In this document: one piece after another, positions 54,230-62,538 of the stretch
Numbering within the stretch: position 1 is the first letter of the stretch
Layout: the number at the start of each line of letters is the position of its first letter
Assembly (NCBI RefSeq): GCF_007197755.1
Contig: NZ_CP041636.1
Location: forward strand, 1,276,001 to 1,340,000
Direction of reading: 5' to 3'
Length of the DNA stretch: 64,000 nucleotides
DNA from: Ferrovibrio terrae
GTDB taxonomy: Bacteria > Pseudomonadota > Alphaproteobacteria > Ferrovibrionales > Ferrovibrionaceae
Program-made: the position numbers and the translations under genes
The notes under the pieces: generated by a model
The model's input: the letters and a program-made list of their open reading frames with translations, nothing else
The model's database searches: none
What the model was told of the DNA's origin: nothing

Positions 54230-54775
54230 TCAGCCCGGGTCCGGCCCAAGATCCGGCCGGGGGTCCGGGCTGGGCAGCGGCCGGACCAGGGCCAGGATCA
54301 TGTCGACCTGCCGGCCATCGCTGGCCAGCGGCAGGCCGAACCGGCCGAAATAGAGGAAACCCCGGCCCGGCGCCGCCGAGGGGCTGGCGAAAAACATCGG
54401 CCGCGCTTCGCTGACCGCCTGGTCGAGATGCTGGCGCAGCACGGCATAGCCGGCAGGTGGCACGGTTTCGTCATAATAGCGCCCGGTCTCGTCGGCCCCG
54501 GTCATCGCCGCCAGCGCACTGCCGAACAGGCGGATGCGGTAGCGGCGGCTGCCGTCAGATTGAGGCACCACCTCCAGCAGCGCGATGTCGCGCAGCAGCT
54601 CGCGCGGGATATCCAGCACGTCGATATCGTTGCGCGCCGGCAGGAGACCGTGCCCGGTCTCGTCCCGGCGGCATTTGCCGAGCCAGAACTGATGCAGGCG
54701 GGCGAAGGCAGGGTCGCCCTCCGCGCCTGCGGGCAGGGACCAGTGGACTGGCCAGGAAGTGGAATGCTGGGTCAT
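54230..54775 (-). CDS. PAS_5-type single-domain PAS protein in a small operon
   Basis: A 181-residue protein with LHQFWLGKCRRD, LLPARNDIDVLDIPRELLRDIALLEVV, RYRIRLFGSALAAMTGADETG and ASDGRQVDMILALV. Its ATG overlaps the stop of the upstream hydrolase in ATGA, so it is translated with a DUF3303 protein and a hydrolase. That operon is the only clue to function: the three may sense and process one metabolite. Confidence 0.82.
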   Translation of the reverse strand: MTQHSTSWPVHWSLPAGAEGDPAFARLHQFWLGKCRRDETGHGLLPARNDIDVLDIPRELLRDIALLEVVPQSDGSRRYRIRLFGSALAAMTGADETGRYYDETVPPAGYAVLRQHLDQAVSEARPMFFASPSAAPGRGFLYFGRFGLPLASDGRQVDMILALVRPLPSPDPRPDLGPDPG

Positions 54776-55575
54776 GCCGCAGAACGGCCAAGGAAGTCGC
54801 GCAGTGCCATCACAAATTCTTCAGGCCGCTCGTCATGCGGTACATGGCCGGCGCCCTCGAAGATCTTCAGTTCGCAGCGCGGATTGAGCGCCGCCATGCG
54901 GTCCATCTCTTCGCGCTTCACCAGCCAGCTCTTCGTGCCGTGCATCAATAAAATCGGACAGACGATGGCGGCCCAGTCATCGCTCCAGTCACCGGTGATA
55001 TGGGCGCGCGCCTCGTCATGCCAGGCATCGGAGAAGCGGAAACCCCAGCCATCCTCGTACTCGACCAGGCTGTCGAGCAGGTAGCGGTCCATGCCGATCT
55101 CGGTGCTGCGCATGAAGGCGAGGAACTGGTCGAGCGTTTCCCAGCGCAACGGCCAGGATACGCCGGGTTTAGCCGGGCCGAAGCGGCAGCCGACATCCTC
55201 GATGACCAGCGCGCGCACCAGGTCGGGGCGGTGGGCCGCGAGCTGGTAGGCATTCACGCCGCCAAACGAATGCCCCATCAGTACGACCGGGCCGCAATCG
55301 AGATGTTCGATCATCGCGGCGGCATCGTCGAGGAAGGCGTCGCGCGTGCGGTCGGTGGCATGGTCGCTCCAGCCATGGCCGCGCTGGTCCATGCCGACGA
55401 TGCGCCAGTCGGGGCGCCCCGTATTATCTCTTAGGGCCTGCGCCAGCGGCGCATAGTTGCGGCCGCAACCGGCGCGGCCATGCAGCGCCAGCAGCGTCTT
55501 CTCAGGCTGACCGCCGAAGTCGACGTATGACAGCTTTACGCCGTCACGCGTGAGGTGGCCGCGTTTGCCGGTCAC
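54772..55575 (-). CDS. Alpha/beta-hydrolase
   Basis: A 267-residue hydrolase with the oxyanion-hole LLALHGRAGCGRNY, the catalytic serine in MGHSFGGVNAYQLA, an aspartate in LLMHGTKSWLVKREEMDR context and histidine in EGAGHVPHDERPEEF. A GTG start at 55575 overlaps the DUF3303 stop in GTGA. Many relatives hydrolyse esters, epoxides or lactones; the substrate is unknown. It is translationally coupled on both sides. Confidence 0.9.
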   Translation of the reverse strand: MTGKRGHLTRDGVKLSYVDFGGQPEKTLLALHGRAGCGRNYAPLAQALRDNTGRPDWRIVGMDQRGHGWSDHATDRTRDAFLDDAAAMIEHLDCGPVVLMGHSFGGVNAYQLAAHRPDLVRALVIEDVGCRFGPAKPGVSWPLRWETLDQFLAFMRSTEIGMDRYLLDSLVEYEDGWGFRFSDAWHDEARAHITGDWSDDWAAIVCPILLMHGTKSWLVKREEMDRMAALNPRCELKIFEGAGHVPHDERPEEFVMALRDFLGRSAA

Positions 55576-55844
55576 AGCTGATCGGCCAAAGCAGCCGCCG
55601 TATCTTTGCCGGGTGTGACCGGCACGATCTCGAACTCGACGAGATCCGACCAGGCGGCGCACCAGCGCTGCAGCAGGGTGAGGTCGTCACATTCCATCAC
55701 TTGGAAACAGCGGCTGAGATCGGCGCTGACCCAGCTTGATACGAACTGCACGCCCTCGGGCATCATGCGGCCCTGGTCGCGGAAGCGGCGATAGACCGCT
55801 TTGGCGTCCTGGTTGCGGAAATGCTCGATCACCATGAACTGCAT
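55572..55844 (-). CDS. DUF3303 family protein
   Basis: A 90-residue protein with MQFMVIEHFRNQDAKAVYRR, FRDQGRMMPEGVQFVSSWV and RCFQVMECDDLTLLQRWCAAWSDLVEFEIVPV. These are the DUF3303 family blocks; its function is not known. The ATG at 55844 is selected because a longer frame shadows the MOSC gene. It is the first gene of the DUF3303-hydrolase-PAS_5 operon. Confidence 0.87.
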   Translation of the reverse strand: MQFMVIEHFRNQDAKAVYRRFRDQGRMMPEGVQFVSSWVSADLSRCFQVMECDDLTLLQRWCAAWSDLVEFEIVPVTPGKDTAAALADQL

Positions 55845-55876
55845 GTCTCGCCTCCGGATGGCCGCTGCCGGCGGGT

Positions 55877-56662
55877 TCAGAGAATGCGGCCGACGCGGTC
55901 GCCGCGCCTGATCCGGCCGCCTTTGACCACGCGGGCATAGACGCCGCATTTGTTATGGCCATAGACGCTGTTCAGCGTGCCGACCAGATCGCTGTCGGGA
56001 ATCCCGGTATCGGGATTCACATGCGTGGCGGCGCAGCGGCCGATCACGGCCTCGATCGCCAGCACGGTCTCGCCGATCTCGATCTGCGACCCGACCCACT
56101 GCATCTCGGCCCAGGCCGGGAAGCCGCCGATCACCAGGTTGGCGCGCAGGCGGCGAGAGTCGAGCGGTTCGGACTGTCCCAGCTTGCGGCCGAGTTCGAC
56201 CAGCGTGGCGGTGTTCTGGATCGAGAGATAGGGATCGGGCACATCGGCGAACCAGGCGCCCGGTGCCTCGGCGACTTTCACGCTGCCGCGCGAGCCTTCC
56301 GGGCCGATATGATCGAGCACCACTTTCTCAATGGCGGGCCGGCTGAGCGGCGAGGTCAGGTCGGCCTCCTGCACCAGCACCCTGCCGTCTTTTTTGATCG
56401 TGATCTTCGTGCCGCTTGCATCGAAGCTGCAGTCCAGCGCTGCCAGCGGCGGGTTGCGGATCCAGGTGAGGAAATGCGCCTTCTTCTGGAAGGCCGGCGT
56501 CTGCGCGTCGAAAGCCGAACTGCCATGCGCCAGCGCGAAGCGGCGGTCATTGGCGAGCGGCTGGTCAGGCGTGAGCTGGGCGTCGTCGAGCGACTGCGGC
56601 GTCAGGCCCTTCACCGGGAAGCGCGTGATGGAGAGAAGAGAGGCGTCGAGATCCATTGTCAT
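55877..56662 (-). CDS. MOSC-domain protein
   Basis: A 261-residue protein: N-terminal MOSC beta-barrel (SITRFPVKGLTPQSLDD, LANDRRFALAHG) and a C-terminal MOSC domain (RRLRANLVIGGFPAWAEMQWVG, IGRCAATHVNPDTGI) with the conserved cysteine. MOSC proteins bind sulfur or molybdenum-cofactor-related ligands, such as mARC-type N-hydroxylamine reductases. No molybdenum gene is adjacent. The start ATG at 56662 is used; 56656 is also possible. Confidence 0.9.
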   Translation of the reverse strand: MTMDLDASLLSITRFPVKGLTPQSLDDAQLTPDQPLANDRRFALAHGSSAFDAQTPAFQKKAHFLTWIRNPPLAALDCSFDASGTKITIKKDGRVLVQEADLTSPLSRPAIEKVVLDHIGPEGSRGSVKVAEAPGAWFADVPDPYLSIQNTATLVELGRKLGQSEPLDSRRLRANLVIGGFPAWAEMQWVGSQIEIGETVLAIEAVIGRCAATHVNPDTGIPDSDLVGTLNSVYGHNKCGVYARVVKGGRIRRGDRVGRIL

Positions 56663-56761
56663 GGCTTCTCTATGGCCAAGGCGGCGCACGCGGTCAACGC
56701 CGGAATTGCACCGCTATTGTCCTCCTGTAACACTGGCCTGTTCACAGAGAAGGATATCTCC

Positions 56762-57181
56762 ATGCTGCTCTCCGCCGTTGCGCTCTATGCCACCGCGATC
56801 CTGCTCGGCACGATGCTGTTCTTCTCGTTTGCGCTGACGCCGGTGATCTTCGCCAAGCTGGAGTCCGAGCAGGCGTCGCGCACGGTGCGGGCGCTGTTCC
56901 CGGTCTACTATCTCGTCATCATCATTTGCGGCGCTGTTGGTGCGCTGACATTGGCGCTCGATCAGCACCCGGTGCCATCATCGCTGCTCGCCATCGTCGC
57001 GGGATTTGCCGTGCTGACGCGGCAATTCGTGATTCCGCGTCTGGATGCATTGCGCGAGGCGAAAACCGCCGGCGATGCGGGGGCTGTGCGGCAGTTCAAA
57101 CGCCTGCATTCCTTGAGCATGGCGGTAAACCTGGTGCAGATCACCGCCGTGCTGGCAGCGCTATCCACCTTTGTTCACTAA
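56762..57181 (+). CDS. DUF4149 membrane protein
   Basis: A 139-residue protein with four hydrophobic segments and LLGTMLFFSFALTPVIFAKL, ALFPVYYLVIIICGAVGAL and KRLHSLSMAVNLVQITAV, the DUF4149 family. Function is unknown. AGAAGGA lies upstream of the ATG. It is divergent from the MOSC gene and upstream of the parS cluster before mnmG. Confidence 0.87.
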   Translation: MLLSAVALYATAILLGTMLFFSFALTPVIFAKLESEQASRTVRALFPVYYLVIIICGAVGALTLALDQHPVPSSLLAIVAGFAVLTRQFVIPRLDALREAKTAGDAGAVRQFKRLHSLSMAVNLVQITAVLAALSTFVH

Positions 57182-57250
57182 GCCCGGCCATTCCGGATTG
57201 TGAACCCTTTTATTAAAGAACAAAAAGAGAATATAAAGCCAGATGGGTCG

Positions 57251-57264
57251 GTTTCACGTGAAAC
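57251..57264. promoter_or_regulatory. parS-like site 1, perfect 14-bp palindrome
   Basis: GTTTCACGTGAAAC, the core of the ParB site consensus TGTTTCACGTGAAACA, in the gap between the DUF4149 gene and mnmG. Only the outermost base on each side differs. ParB encoded at 61583 is the likely binder. Confidence 0.8.
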
Positions 57265-57270
57265 GGGGTC

Positions 57271-57286
57271 TGTTTCCCGTGCAACC
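57271..57286. promoter_or_regulatory. Degenerate parS-like site
   Basis: TGTTTCCCGTGCAACC lies six bases beyond site 1's end, with three differences from the consensus. It may be a weak second site or chance, since the neighbouring parS is a perfect core. Confidence 0.4.
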
Positions 57287-57344
57287 CGGGTCTGTGGGCG
57301 ATTCCCTTTGACGACCCGGCCCCCTGTGCGTAAAACCCGCGCCC

Positions 57345-59237
57345 ATGCAGGACAGGTTCGATGTCATCGTGATCGGCGGCGGCCATGCCGGCTGCGAGGC
57401 CGCAGCGGCCGCGGCGCGCATGGGCGCGCGCACCGCGCTGGTGACGCACAAGCCCGAGACCATCGGCGAGATGTCGTGCAACCCCGCCATCGGTGGCCTG
57501 GCCAAAGGCCATCTGGTGCGCGAGATCGATGCGCTGGATGGCGTGATGGGCCGCGTGGCCGATGCCGCCGGCATCCAGTTCCGCATGCTCAACAAGTCGA
57601 AGGGCCCCGCGGTGCGCGGCCCGCGCACGCAGGCGGATCGTAAGCTGTATCGCCAGGCGATGCAGGCAGTGCTGGCCGAGCAGCAGAACCTGACCATCAT
57701 CGGCGCTGCGGTTGAAGACATCCGCATCGAGCAGGGCGAGATCAAAGGCGTCGAATGCGGCGATGGTCGTTTCATCGCCGCGCCGAAGGTGATCCTCACC
57801 ACCGGCACATTCCTGCGTGGTCTGATCCATATCGGCGAAGAGAAGATTCCGGCCGGCCGCGTCGGTGAGGCGCCGTCGCTCGGCCTCTCGAAAACCCTTG
57901 AGAATTGCGGCTTTTCGCTGGGTCGCCTGAAAACCGGCACGCCGCCGCGTCTCGATGGCCGCACGATCAACTGGTCGGCGCTCGAGATGCAGAGCGCCGA
58001 CGATCCGCCGGTGCCGTTCAGCTTCCTGACGCAGCAGATCACCACGCCGCAGATTCAATGCGGCGTGACCTATACGTCTGAGGCCGGCCATGCGCTGATC
58101 CGCGACAACCTGCATCGCGCGCCGATGTATTCCGGCCAGATCGAAGGCACCGGGCCGCGCTACTGCCCGTCGATCGAGGACAAGGTGGTGCGCTTCGCGC
58201 AGCGCGACCGCCATCAGATCTTCCTTGAGCCGGAAGGGCTGGATGACGACACCGTCTATCCGAACGGCATTTCCACCTCGCTCCCCAGGGATGTGCAGGC
58301 CGGCCTGCTGAAGACCATCCCGGGTCTGGAGCGGGCCGTGATGCTGCGGCCGGGCTATGCCATCGAATACGACTTCGTCGATCCACGTGAACTGAAGCCC
58401 ACGCTGGAGACAAAACGCCAGCCCGGGCTGTATCTGGCCGGCCAGATCAATGGCACGACCGGCTATGAAGAAGCCGCCGCGCAAGGGCTCATCGCGGGCC
58501 TGAATGCGGCCATTTCTGCCGGAAATCAGGGAAATTCCAGAGAAACTGCGCCCTTCATTCTCGGCCGTGCCGATGCCTATATCGGCGTGCTGATCGACGA
58601 CCTGGTCACGCTGGGCACCCGCGAACCCTACCGCATGTTCACCAGCCGGGCGGAATACCGCCTCAGCTTGCGCGCCGACAATGCCGACCAGCGCCTGACC
58701 CCGCTGGGGCTCAAGCTGGGCTGTATCGGGGTTTCCCGTGAAACCGCCTGGACCGCCAAGGATATCGCGCTGACCGAGGCCCGCCGGCTGGTGCGCGAGC
58801 TGAAAATGACCCCGCCTGAACTGGTCAAGCGCGGTTTTCCGGTGAATCAGGACGGCCAGTTGCGCTCGGCCGCCATGCTGCTGGGCTATCCGGACATGAA
58901 TGTGGCCCGGTTGAGCGGGATCTGGCCCGAACTGGCCGGGCTTTCACCCGAGATCATCGAGCAGGTCGAGATCGACGGGCTGTACGCCGGCTATATGGAG
59001 CGCCAGGAGGCCGACATCGTCGCCTTCCGCAAGGATGAAGGCCTGATCCTGCCCGAAAGCCTGGAGTATGACGCGGTCGGCGGGCTGTCGAACGAGGTGC
59101 GCGCCAAGCTGAAGCAGCACCGCCCCGGCACGCTGGGGCAGGCGGCGCGGATTTCCGGCGTCACGCCGGCGGCGCTCTCGGCCCTGCTGGGATACGTAAA
59201 AAAGGCCAAGCGGGACGGTGCCGAAGCAGCTGAATAA
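57345..59237 (+). CDS. mnmG: tRNA uridine-5-carboxymethylaminomethyl modification enzyme MnmG (GidA)
   Basis: FAD-dependent partner of MnmE. The 630-residue protein starts [27 protein letters not shown] with the dinucleotide fold, then [51 protein letters not shown], and [22 protein letters not shown]. The last part is helical and binds MnmE and tRNA. It begins the mnmG-rsmG-parAB gene order; a parS-like sequence lies within the coding part. Confidence 0.98.
   Translation: MQDRFDVIVIGGGHAGCEAAAAAARMGARTALVTHKPETIGEMSCNPAIGGLAKGHLVREIDALDGVMGRVADAAGIQFRMLNKSKGPAVRGPRTQADRKLYRQAMQAVLAEQQNLTIIGAAVEDIRIEQGEIKGVECGDGRFIAAPKVILTTGTFLRGLIHIGEEKIPAGRVGEAPSLGLSKTLENCGFSLGRLKTGTPPRLDGRTINWSALEMQSADDPPVPFSFLTQQITTPQIQCGVTYTSEAGHALIRDNLHRAPMYSGQIEGTGPRYCPSIEDKVVRFAQRDRHQIFLEPEGLDDDTVYPNGISTSLPRDVQAGLLKTIPGLERAVMLRPGYAIEYDFVDPRELKPTLETKRQPGLYLAGQINGTTGYEEAAAQGLIAGLNAAISAGNQGNSRETAPFILGRADAYIGVLIDDLVTLGTREPYRMFTSRAEYRLSLRADNADQRLTPLGLKLGCIGVSRETAWTAKDIALTEARRLVRELKMTPPELVKRGFPVNQDGQLRSAAMLLGYPDMNVARLSGIWPELAGLSPEIIEQVEIDGLYAGYMERQEADIVAFRKDEGLILPESLEYDAVGGLSNEVRAKLKQHRPGTLGQAARISGVTPAALSALLGYVKKAKRDGAEAAE
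58731..58744. promoter_or_regulatory. parS-like site inside mnmG
   Basis: GTTTCCCGTGAAAC differs from the 14-bp parS core by one base. It lies within the mnmG coding sequence, which codes for VSRET there. In Caulobacter-type systems parS sites also occur inside genes near parAB. Confidence 0.55.
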
Positions 59238-59261
59238 AGCAATTTCAATAACTTAAGTACC

Positions 59262-59295
59262 AAAAGGGGATGTTTCACGTGAAACATCCCCTTTT
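59262..59295. promoter_or_regulatory. parS site 2 (perfect 16-bp consensus) in a 34-bp perfect palindrome, possibly also the mnmG terminator
   Basis: TGTTTCACGTGAAACA is at 59271-59286, identical to the ParB-site consensus. It is extended on both sides by GGGGA / TCCCC and AAAA / TTTT, so bases 59262-59295 form a perfect palindrome with no unpaired centre. It is 25 bases after the mnmG stop. The transcript would fold into a long G+C stem followed by TTTTT (59292-59296), so it could also stop transcription. Confidence 0.9.
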
Positions 59296-59381
59296 TCGTG
59301 TCCCAGAAAGGTCTCGCCCGCGCCCAACAAAAGCCGGGTAGCATCGGCACCATAAACGGCGAAAAACGAGGGAGACGCCCC

Positions 59382-59822
59382 ATGACCGGCCTACCGGTAG
59401 CAGGAACCCCCACAGAAGCCCCCGGCCTGATCGTGCCGGTGCTGCGCTATCGCGATGCGCCGGCGATGATCGAGTGGCTGTGCAAGACCTTCAGCTTCGA
59501 GAAACACCTTGTCGTGCCCGACGAGGAGGGGCGGATCGTGCATGCCCAGCTTTGCTACGGCGACGAGATGATCATGCTTGGCTCGGTGATGGAGTCGGAA
59601 TTTGGCCGCCACATGACCCAGCCGGACCAGACCGGCGGCCGCGCCACCATCAGCATCTATGTCGTGGTGCCCGATGCTGACCTGCATTACGCCCGGGTGC
59701 GCGCCGCCGAGGCCGAGATCCTGATCGATATCCGGGACGAGGATTACGGCGGCCGCGGTTTCACGTGTCGCGACCCCGAAGGCCATATCTGGTCCTTCGG
59801 GACCTATGATCCCTGGAAATAA
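59382..59822 (+). CDS. VOC-family (glyoxalase/bleomycin-resistance-like) protein
   Basis: A 146-residue protein starting MTGLPVAGTPTEAPGLIVPVLRYRD. The VOC pattern: PVLRYRDAPAMIEWLCKTFSF, VHAQLCYGDEMIMLGSV, ISIYVVVPDADLHYARV and YGGRGFTCRDPEGHIWSFGTY. It is probably a metal-dependent lyase, dioxygenase or a resistance protein; the substrate is unknown. GGGAG precedes the ATG. It lies between mnmG and rsmG, breaking the usual gidA-gidB order. Confidence 0.9.
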   Translation: MTGLPVAGTPTEAPGLIVPVLRYRDAPAMIEWLCKTFSFEKHLVVPDEEGRIVHAQLCYGDEMIMLGSVMESEFGRHMTQPDQTGGRATISIYVVVPDADLHYARVRAAEAEILIDIRDEDYGGRGFTCRDPEGHIWSFGTYDPWK

Positions 59823-59838
59823 GCGGAAAACGGGCGGG

Positions 59839-59852
59839 TTTCACGGGAAACA
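59839..59852. promoter_or_regulatory. parS-like site after the VOC gene
   Basis: GTTTCACGGGAAAC has one mismatch to the parS core and lies in a gap of about 110 bases before rsmG. A half-site, GTTTCACGTG, also lies in the VOC gene at 59758-59767. Confidence 0.5.
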
Positions 59853-59866
59853 ACGCCACTTTCGCT

Positions 59867-59895
59867 GTCACCCCGGCTCAAGGCCGGGATGACGA
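59867..59895. repeat. Dispersed palindromic repeat, copy 3 (single hairpin)
   Basis: TGTCACCCCGGC / GCCGGGATGACG with a TCAAG loop. It is the short half form of the repeat at 39034 and lies between the VOC gene and rsmG. Confidence 0.7.
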
Positions 59896-59931
59896 TTGAG
59901 TAGTGGGCCTGCTGGTGAGATAACCCGCGGC

Positions 59932-60564
59932 ATGACGCCCGCAGATTTCCAGACTGCCACCGACTGCAGCGACGCCGCCATCGCGCGGCTCGAAGCCTAT
60001 GCCGCGCTCATCAACAAATGGCAGAAGGCGATCAACCTGGTGGCGCCGAAAACACTGCCCGAGCTATGGTCGCGGCACTTCCTCGATTCCGCGCAGCTGC
60101 TCGAGCATGCGCCGAAAGACACCATGCGCTGGCTCGATCTCGGATCGGGCGGCGGCTTCCCGGGCCTCGTCATTGCTGCACTTTTCGATGGTTATGTTCA
60201 TCTGGTCGAAAGCGATCAGCGCAAATCCACCTTCCTGCGTGAGGCCGCGCGCGCCATGAATGTGCAGGCCACCGTCCACGTGAAACGCATCGAGGCGGTC
60301 GATCCCGCCGATCTGCACAAAGCCATGGGCGGTGCGCCGCAGGTGATCTCGGCCCGCGCCCTGGCGCCGCTCCATGAGCTGATCGGCCTGGCGCAGCCGC
60401 TGGCCGGACCTGATACGGTCTATCTGTTTCCCAAGGGACGTAATGCCGAGGATGAATTGACCGAGGCGCGGCGATATTGGACACTTCCCGCAGCTGAGAA
60501 GCTGCCGAGCCGGACCGATCCGGAAGCCAGCATCCTGCTTCTCAGGGGAATGGAAGCCAAGTGA
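59932..60564 (+). CDS. rsmG: 16S rRNA (guanine-527-N7)-methyltransferase RsmG (GidB)
   Basis: A 210-residue methyltransferase that makes 7-methylguanine 527 in 16S rRNA. It has INLVAPKTLPELWSRHFLDS, the SAM-binding WLDLGSGGGFPGLVIAAL, VHLVESDQRKSTFLREAA, and VISARALAPLHELI. The ATG at 59932 is used; a short in-frame extension to 59896 is not conserved. Its stop overlaps the parA GTG by four bases (GTGA). Confidence 0.97.
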   Translation: MTPADFQTATDCSDAAIARLEAYAALINKWQKAINLVAPKTLPELWSRHFLDSAQLLEHAPKDTMRWLDLGSGGGFPGLVIAALFDGYVHLVESDQRKSTFLREAARAMNVQATVHVKRIEAVDPADLHKAMGGAPQVISARALAPLHELIGLAQPLAGPDTVYLFPKGRNAEDELTEARRYWTLPAAEKLPSRTDPEASILLLRGMEAK

Positions 60565-61460
60565 ACGGTACAGAACAAGAACATCCTGCCGAAGGCGGCG
60601 CCTGGGGTGACGACAGCACCCTGAATGCCGAACTGGAGGCTGGCAGTCCGCAGGCGAAAGTGGCGCCGCCACGACAGGGCCGCGTGCTGGCCATCGCCAA
60701 CCAGAAGGGCGGGGTGGGCAAGACCACGACGGCGATCAATCTCGCCACGGCTTTGGCCGCCGTTGGCGAACGCGTGCTGCTGATCGACAGCGATCCGCAG
60801 GGCAATGCCTCGACGGGCCTGGGCCTCACGCATGAGGAACGCGACTTCGGCACCTACGAATTGCTGATGGGCGCGGCCGAACTGCACGAGACGATACGGC
60901 CCACGAAAGTCCCCAATCTTTCCATCGTGCCGGCCAATGTCGAGCTGGCCGGTGCGGAGCTTGAGATGATGGATCTCGAGCATCGCACCCATCGCCTCAA
61001 ACATGCGATCGAGGGCCGGCTCGCCGACTTCGACCACATCCTGATCGACTGCCCGCCATCGCTCACCCTGCTCACCGTCAATGCGATGGTGGGATCGGAT
61101 GCCGTGCTGGTGCCGCTGCAATGCGAGTTCTTTGCGCTCGAAGGTTTGTCGCAGCTTCTGAGAACAGTGGAGCGCGTGCGCACCACGCTGAACCCGACGC
61201 TGGATGTGCAGGGCGTGGTGCTGACCATGTTCGACAAGCGCAACAACCTGTCCGACCAGGTGGCGGCCGACGTGCGCGGCTTCCTCGGCGAGAAGGTCTA
61301 CGAGACGGTGATCCCGCGCAACGTCCGCATCTCGGAAGCGCCGAGCCATGGCGTGCCGGCGCTGATCTACGATCATCGCGCGCCCGGCAGCACGGCCTAC
61401 ATGGCGCTGGCGCGCGAGGTGATCAAACGCGAACAGGCTTTGCGCGACGCGGCAGAGTGA
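60561..61460 (+). CDS. parA: Chromosome-partitioning ATPase ParA
   Basis: A 299-residue deviant Walker-type ATPase with a disordered acidic N-terminal tail (about 38 residues). Motifs: IANQKGGVGKTTTAINLATAL, LLIDSDPQGNASTGLG, ILIDCPPSLTLLTVNAM, then QCEFFALEGLSQL. It moves ParB-bound origins apart. A GTG start overlaps rsmG. It forms an operon with parB downstream, separated by about 120 bases with a repeat. Confidence 0.97.
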   Translation: MNGTEQEHPAEGGAWGDDSTLNAELEAGSPQAKVAPPRQGRVLAIANQKGGVGKTTTAINLATALAAVGERVLLIDSDPQGNASTGLGLTHEERDFGTYELLMGAAELHETIRPTKVPNLSIVPANVELAGAELEMMDLEHRTHRLKHAIEGRLADFDHILIDCPPSLTLLTVNAMVGSDAVLVPLQCEFFALEGLSQLLRTVERVRTTLNPTLDVQGVVLTMFDKRNNLSDQVAADVRGFLGEKVYETVIPRNVRISEAPSHGVPALIYDHRAPGSTAYMALAREVIKREQALRDAAE

Positions 61461-61485
61461 GATGAGCGGAGTAGTCAGTTTAAGC

Positions 61486-61559
61486 CGTCACCCTCGGGCT
61501 TGACCCGAGGGTCTCATGCCGATTGGCGAAAGATCCTCGGCTCAAGCCCGAGGATGACG
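61486..61559. repeat. Dispersed palindromic repeat, copy 4, between parA and parB
   Basis: CGTCACCCTCGGGCTTGACC begins it; the far side has ATCCTCGGCTCAAGCCCGAG and TGACG. It has two G+C hairpins with an AT-richer middle, like copy 1. It occupies most of the 122-base gap between the two partition genes. Confidence 0.75.
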
Positions 61560-61582
61560 AAGTAGGGTACAGAGGACAGAGT

Positions 61583-62527
61583 ATGATCGACGATCCGAAA
61601 CGACGCGGCCTGGGCAGAGGCCTGGCCGCATTGATGGGCGAGCCGGCGCCGGGCTCCGAAGCCGCCGCCGCGCGTAGCGCCGCCGCCACCGGCGTGCGCG
61701 AAATCCCCATTGAGCAGCTCAAGCCGAACCCGTATCAGCCGCGCAAGGTCTTCAACAAGGACGCGCTGGAAGAACTGGCGCAGTCGATCAAGGCCAAGGG
61801 CGTGCTGCAGCCGCTGCTGGTGCGCCGCGCCAAGGACGGGCAGGGCTACGAGATCATCGCCGGCGAGCGTCGCTGGCGCGCCTCGCAGCTGGCCAAGATC
61901 CATGCCGTGCCGGTGGTGATCAAGGAGATCACCGACCGCGACGCCGTCGAGATCGGCCTGATCGAGAACTTGCAGCGCGAGGATCTCAATCCGGTGGAAG
62001 AGGCCGGCGCCTTCCTGCAGCTGTCGGAAGAATTCGGCTACAGCCAGGACCAGATCGCCCAGGTGATCGGCAAGAGCCGCAGCCATGTCACCAATATCCT
62101 GCGCCTGCTGCAGCTGCCGAAATCGGTGATCACGCTGGTCATCACCGGCAAGCTGACAGCCGGCCAGGCCCGCCCGCTGATCGGCCATCCGCTCGCCGAG
62201 CAGCTCGCCCAGCGCATCATCGAGGGCCAGCTCACCGCGCGTCAGGTGGAAAAGCTGGTCGCGGTCGGCCGTGAGGTCGGCACGCCGCAGGCCGCGAAGA
62301 AGGGCGGCCGTCCCGCCGGTGCCGCCAAGCCCAAGGCGGCGAACGAGTCCGCGCCGGCGCGCAAGGATGCCGACACGCTGGCGTTTGAGCGCGGAATGGC
62401 GGCGGCGCTTGGCATGAAGGTCGAGATCGAGGCCGAGCCCGGCAACCCGGAAGCCGGCCGGCTGGTGGTGCATTACCGCAAGCTCGAACAGCTGGATGAG
62501 CTGGCCAAGAAACTGAGCCGGCGCTGA
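61583..62527 (+). CDS. parB: Chromosome-partitioning protein ParB
   Basis: A 314-residue parS-binding protein and CTPase. Order: KRRGLGRGLAALMG at the N-terminus, IPIEQLKPNPYQPRKVFN, EIIAGERRWRASQLA (the CTP-binding GERR motif), LIENLQREDLNPVEEA, then the helix-turn-helix IAQVIGKSRSHVTNILRLLQLP and a dimerising C-terminus. The parS cluster lies 1.3-4.3 kb upstream. The ATG at 61583 gives the usual N-terminal ParA-contacting tail. Confidence 0.97.
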   Translation: MIDDPKRRGLGRGLAALMGEPAPGSEAAAARSAAATGVREIPIEQLKPNPYQPRKVFNKDALEELAQSIKAKGVLQPLLVRRAKDGQGYEIIAGERRWRASQLAKIHAVPVVIKEITDRDAVEIGLIENLQREDLNPVEEAGAFLQLSEEFGYSQDQIAQVIGKSRSHVTNILRLLQLPKSVITLVITGKLTAGQARPLIGHPLAEQLAQRIIEGQLTARQVEKLVAVGREVGTPQAAKKGGRPAGAAKPKAANESAPARKDADTLAFERGMAAALGMKVEIEAEPGNPEAGRLVVHYRKLEQLDELAKKLSRR

Positions 62528-62538
62528 CCCGAGCGAAG

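Noticed and set aside
60275-60287. Strong parS site in rsmG
   Set aside because: CCACGTGAAAC matches only one arm; the left arm has three mismatches. It is included only as a weak cluster member.
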